From NCBI GenBank assembly GCA_945863825.1, contig CAMBBY010000044.1, positions 1 through 7,604 on the forward strand: a stretch of DNA of 7,604 nt, given 5' to 3'. The position numbers were made by a program, and so were the translations under genes. How positions within the stretch are numbered: the first letter of the stretch is position 1; every line of letters starts with the position of its first letter. This document shows positions 6,653 through 7,604 of the stretch, in pieces. The notes below the pieces were generated by a model that saw nothing but the letters and a program-made list of their open reading frames with translations, ran no database searches and had not been told where the DNA came from. The stretch comes from an uncultured Prevotella sp. Its GTDB lineage: Bacteria; Bacteroidota; Bacteroidia; Bacteroidales; Bacteroidaceae.

Positions 6653-6890
6653 GAAAAATCTGACTAAGAAGGCAGGCTTGAAAGTATTGTAAATTGAAAG
6701 AACTTTAAGTATCATGTTGTTTCTTTGTGCCTTGGCCATTTCAGTCAAGGCACAAAGTCCTACTCAAAACTATGTGCTGAGTAAGGACGTGCTTGATGTC
6801 GATGGAACTCACTCAATCATTAAACCGCTAGGATTAGGTAGAATAGTTAGACGAAATAATCATTTTGAATATGTATATGGTACAAAATAG
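6642..6890 (+). pseudogene. Broken N-terminus of a DUF6443/Rhs-type secreted protein
   Basis: One frame reads from an ATG at 6642, which overlaps the GH3 stop by 11 bases. It meets a TAA at 6690-6692, continues from 6693 through an ATG at 6714, and ends at TAG 6888-6890. The part after the stop contains a signal-peptide-like segment (MLFLCALAISVKAQ) and then SPTQNYVLSKDVLDVDGTHS. That second stretch resembles the conserved start of Bacteroidota DUF6443/Rhs-repeat proteins, which typically read like NYVLS..DADGT followed by a YFDGLGRP motif. Here only LGLGRIVRR follows, after which the frame closes, so an intact protein of the usual size (several hundred residues or more) is absent. Starting at 6714 would leave a very short signal peptide with no basic residues, so the original start was probably further upstream. 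The family assignment is from recognition by eye. Confidence 0.55.
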
Positions 6891-7413
6891 AAAAAATGAT
6901 TTTGGAATAGTAAAAACGGTTATGTTTTTATGTATAATGGCTATCTTATGTTCTTGTAAGGATACAAAGAAAATTCTTACAAGAAATAGTTATCAATATT
7001 GGCATTATATAGATAGTAAGCAGAATGAGGACGAAACAAGACACCCTTATTTTTGTAGGGAGGATTCTTTCTATTTTTATGTCGATAGCAAAGGTGTTTT
7101 TATCGAGTTTCGAGCAAATTGGTGTTTTAGGGAATATAATGGTTTTCTTGTTTCTCATTATCTTTATGAACCAAGTTGGAATTTGTTAAACCGTAACACA
7201 ATCCGTTTTGGACGCTTTCGCTATAAAATTATTTCTGTTTCCGATAATAGAATCTTGATTCGTAATGACATTGATCCCAAAAACGCTGTAGACACTTTAG
7301 AGTTGGTTCCCAAGTCTCATATACCTAAAGATTATAGAGATTTTCAAAAACCATTTCAGTACAAGGAAGAAAAAAAAGATAGAGAGAAAGGTGAATATTT
7401 CTTTATATTTTAG
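6871..7413 (+). CDS. Putative lipoprotein of unknown function in Rhs debris
   Basis: The product is 180 residues from the ATG at 6871, or 178 from the ATG at 6877; the TTG at 6865 is less likely. A basic N-terminus (QNRKNDFGIVK) and a hydrophobic stretch (TVMFLCIMAILC) end in LCSC. C29, counted from 6871, is the likely lipidated cysteine of a type II signal peptide. The mature part of about 150 residues is rich in aromatic and charged residues and alternates like short beta-strands (SFYFYVDSKGVFIEF, TIRFGRFRYKIISVSDNRIL). This suggests a small beta-rich, perhaps lipocalin-like, fold. The tail is strongly charged (YKEEKKDREKGE). I do not recognise the family. The start overlaps the last 18-20 bases of the broken Rhs frame, and an Rhs-core fragment follows the stop. 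The gene is more AT-rich than the two glycosidase genes. By context it could be an orphan immunity lipoprotein, but the sequence does not prove this. Confidence 0.65.
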   Translation: MYMVQNRKNDFGIVKTVMFLCIMAILCSCKDTKKILTRNSYQYWHYIDSKQNEDETRHPYFCREDSFYFYVDSKGVFIEFRANWCFREYNGFLVSHYLYEPSWNLLNRNTIRFGRFRYKIISVSDNRILIRNDIDPKNAVDTLELVPKSHIPKDYRDFQKPFQYKEEKKDREKGEYFFIF

Positions 7414-7421
7414 GATAGTAA

Positions 7422-7604
7422 AAAAATAATTTGTGCTTAGGAAAAAACAATTATATGTTCTATCTCTATGACAATGTCAAGAGAATGGTGTTAGCATGAC
7501 TGTTACTCAGGTAAACAACTATAATGAATATAATAACAAAATAAAGACTATGACATTAAGTGCCGGAAATGTAACAAGAATGGTGGCGTCATATAGTTAT
7601 GATG
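7422..7604 (+). pseudogene. Frameshifted Rhs/YD-repeat core fragment, continues past the window
   Basis: From 7422 one frame reads NNLCLGKNNYMFYLYDNVKR, then MVLA, and stops at TGA 7497-7499. The sense then continues in another frame (open from 7472, stop at 7469-7471) as TVTQVNNYNEYNNKIK and TMTLSAGNVTRMVASYSYD up to the window end. YLYDNVKRMVLA and VASYSYD both look like YD-repeat units (YxYDxxGR) of Rhs-like proteins. The switch near 7496-7499 therefore looks like a frameshift in a decayed gene. No signal peptide and no credible start precede it. The piece corresponds to the interior of an Rhs-like protein and does not directly continue the N-terminal fragment at 6642-6890. Whether the downstream reading frame stays open beyond 7604 is unknown. 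Confidence 0.5.

Noticed and set aside
6281..6748. A 155-codon minus-strand open frame across the end of the GH3 gene
   Set aside because: Most of it mirrors the conserved GH3 C-terminal domain, and its product shows no family motif.
6865..6870. TTG at 6865 as start of the lipoprotein gene
   Set aside because: ATG codons at 6871 and 6877 follow at once and give an equally good lipoprotein signal peptide, so the TTG is not needed.

Overview
The window looks like chromosomal DNA of a gut or rumen Bacteroidota, most likely the Prevotella/Segatella group. This rests on the -7 boxes of the form TAnnTTTG, the absence of Shine-Dalgarno sequences before starts, the secreted plant-polysaccharide enzymes, an HU-type DNA-binding protein of the form common in Bacteroidota, and remnants of a DUF6443/Rhs-like gene. 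No 16S or other taxonomic marker is present, so the genus is an inference.

Layout. (1) Bases 1-176 are the last 57 codons of a secreted protein, probably a carbohydrate-active enzyme. (2) Bases 177-604 are non-coding but structured. They hold a 142-bp inverted repeat, whose left arm contains two perfect 18-bp tandem copies, and an array of four head-to-tail palindromic 22-bp units. (3) Bases 605-1216 encode a protein with an HU-like domain joined to a C-terminal winged-helix-like domain. (4) Bases 1399-3936 and 4046-6652 encode two large exported glycosidases on the same strand: a GH31 enzyme, probably an alpha-xylosidase, and a GH3 enzyme of the beta-xylosidase type with an inserted PA14 domain. 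Each has its own candidate promoter. (5) From 6642 to the end is an AT-rich, decayed region. It holds a broken N-terminus of a DUF6443/Rhs-type protein, an intact unrecognised lipoprotein gene, and a frameshifted Rhs-core fragment that runs off the window.

Working together, the GH31 and GH3 enzymes would strip xylosyl and then further sugar residues from hemicellulose oligosaccharides (xyloglucan or xylan) in the periplasm or outside the cell. The enzyme fragment at the left edge fits the same theme. No SusC/SusD pair, transporter or sensor regulator lies in the window, so this is at most part of a polysaccharide utilisation locus.

No wholly new system can be demonstrated. The two most noteworthy parts are the palindrome array directly upstream of the HU-winged-helix gene, a candidate autoregulatory operator or dispersed element, and the lipoprotein embedded in Rhs debris, a candidate orphan immunity protein.
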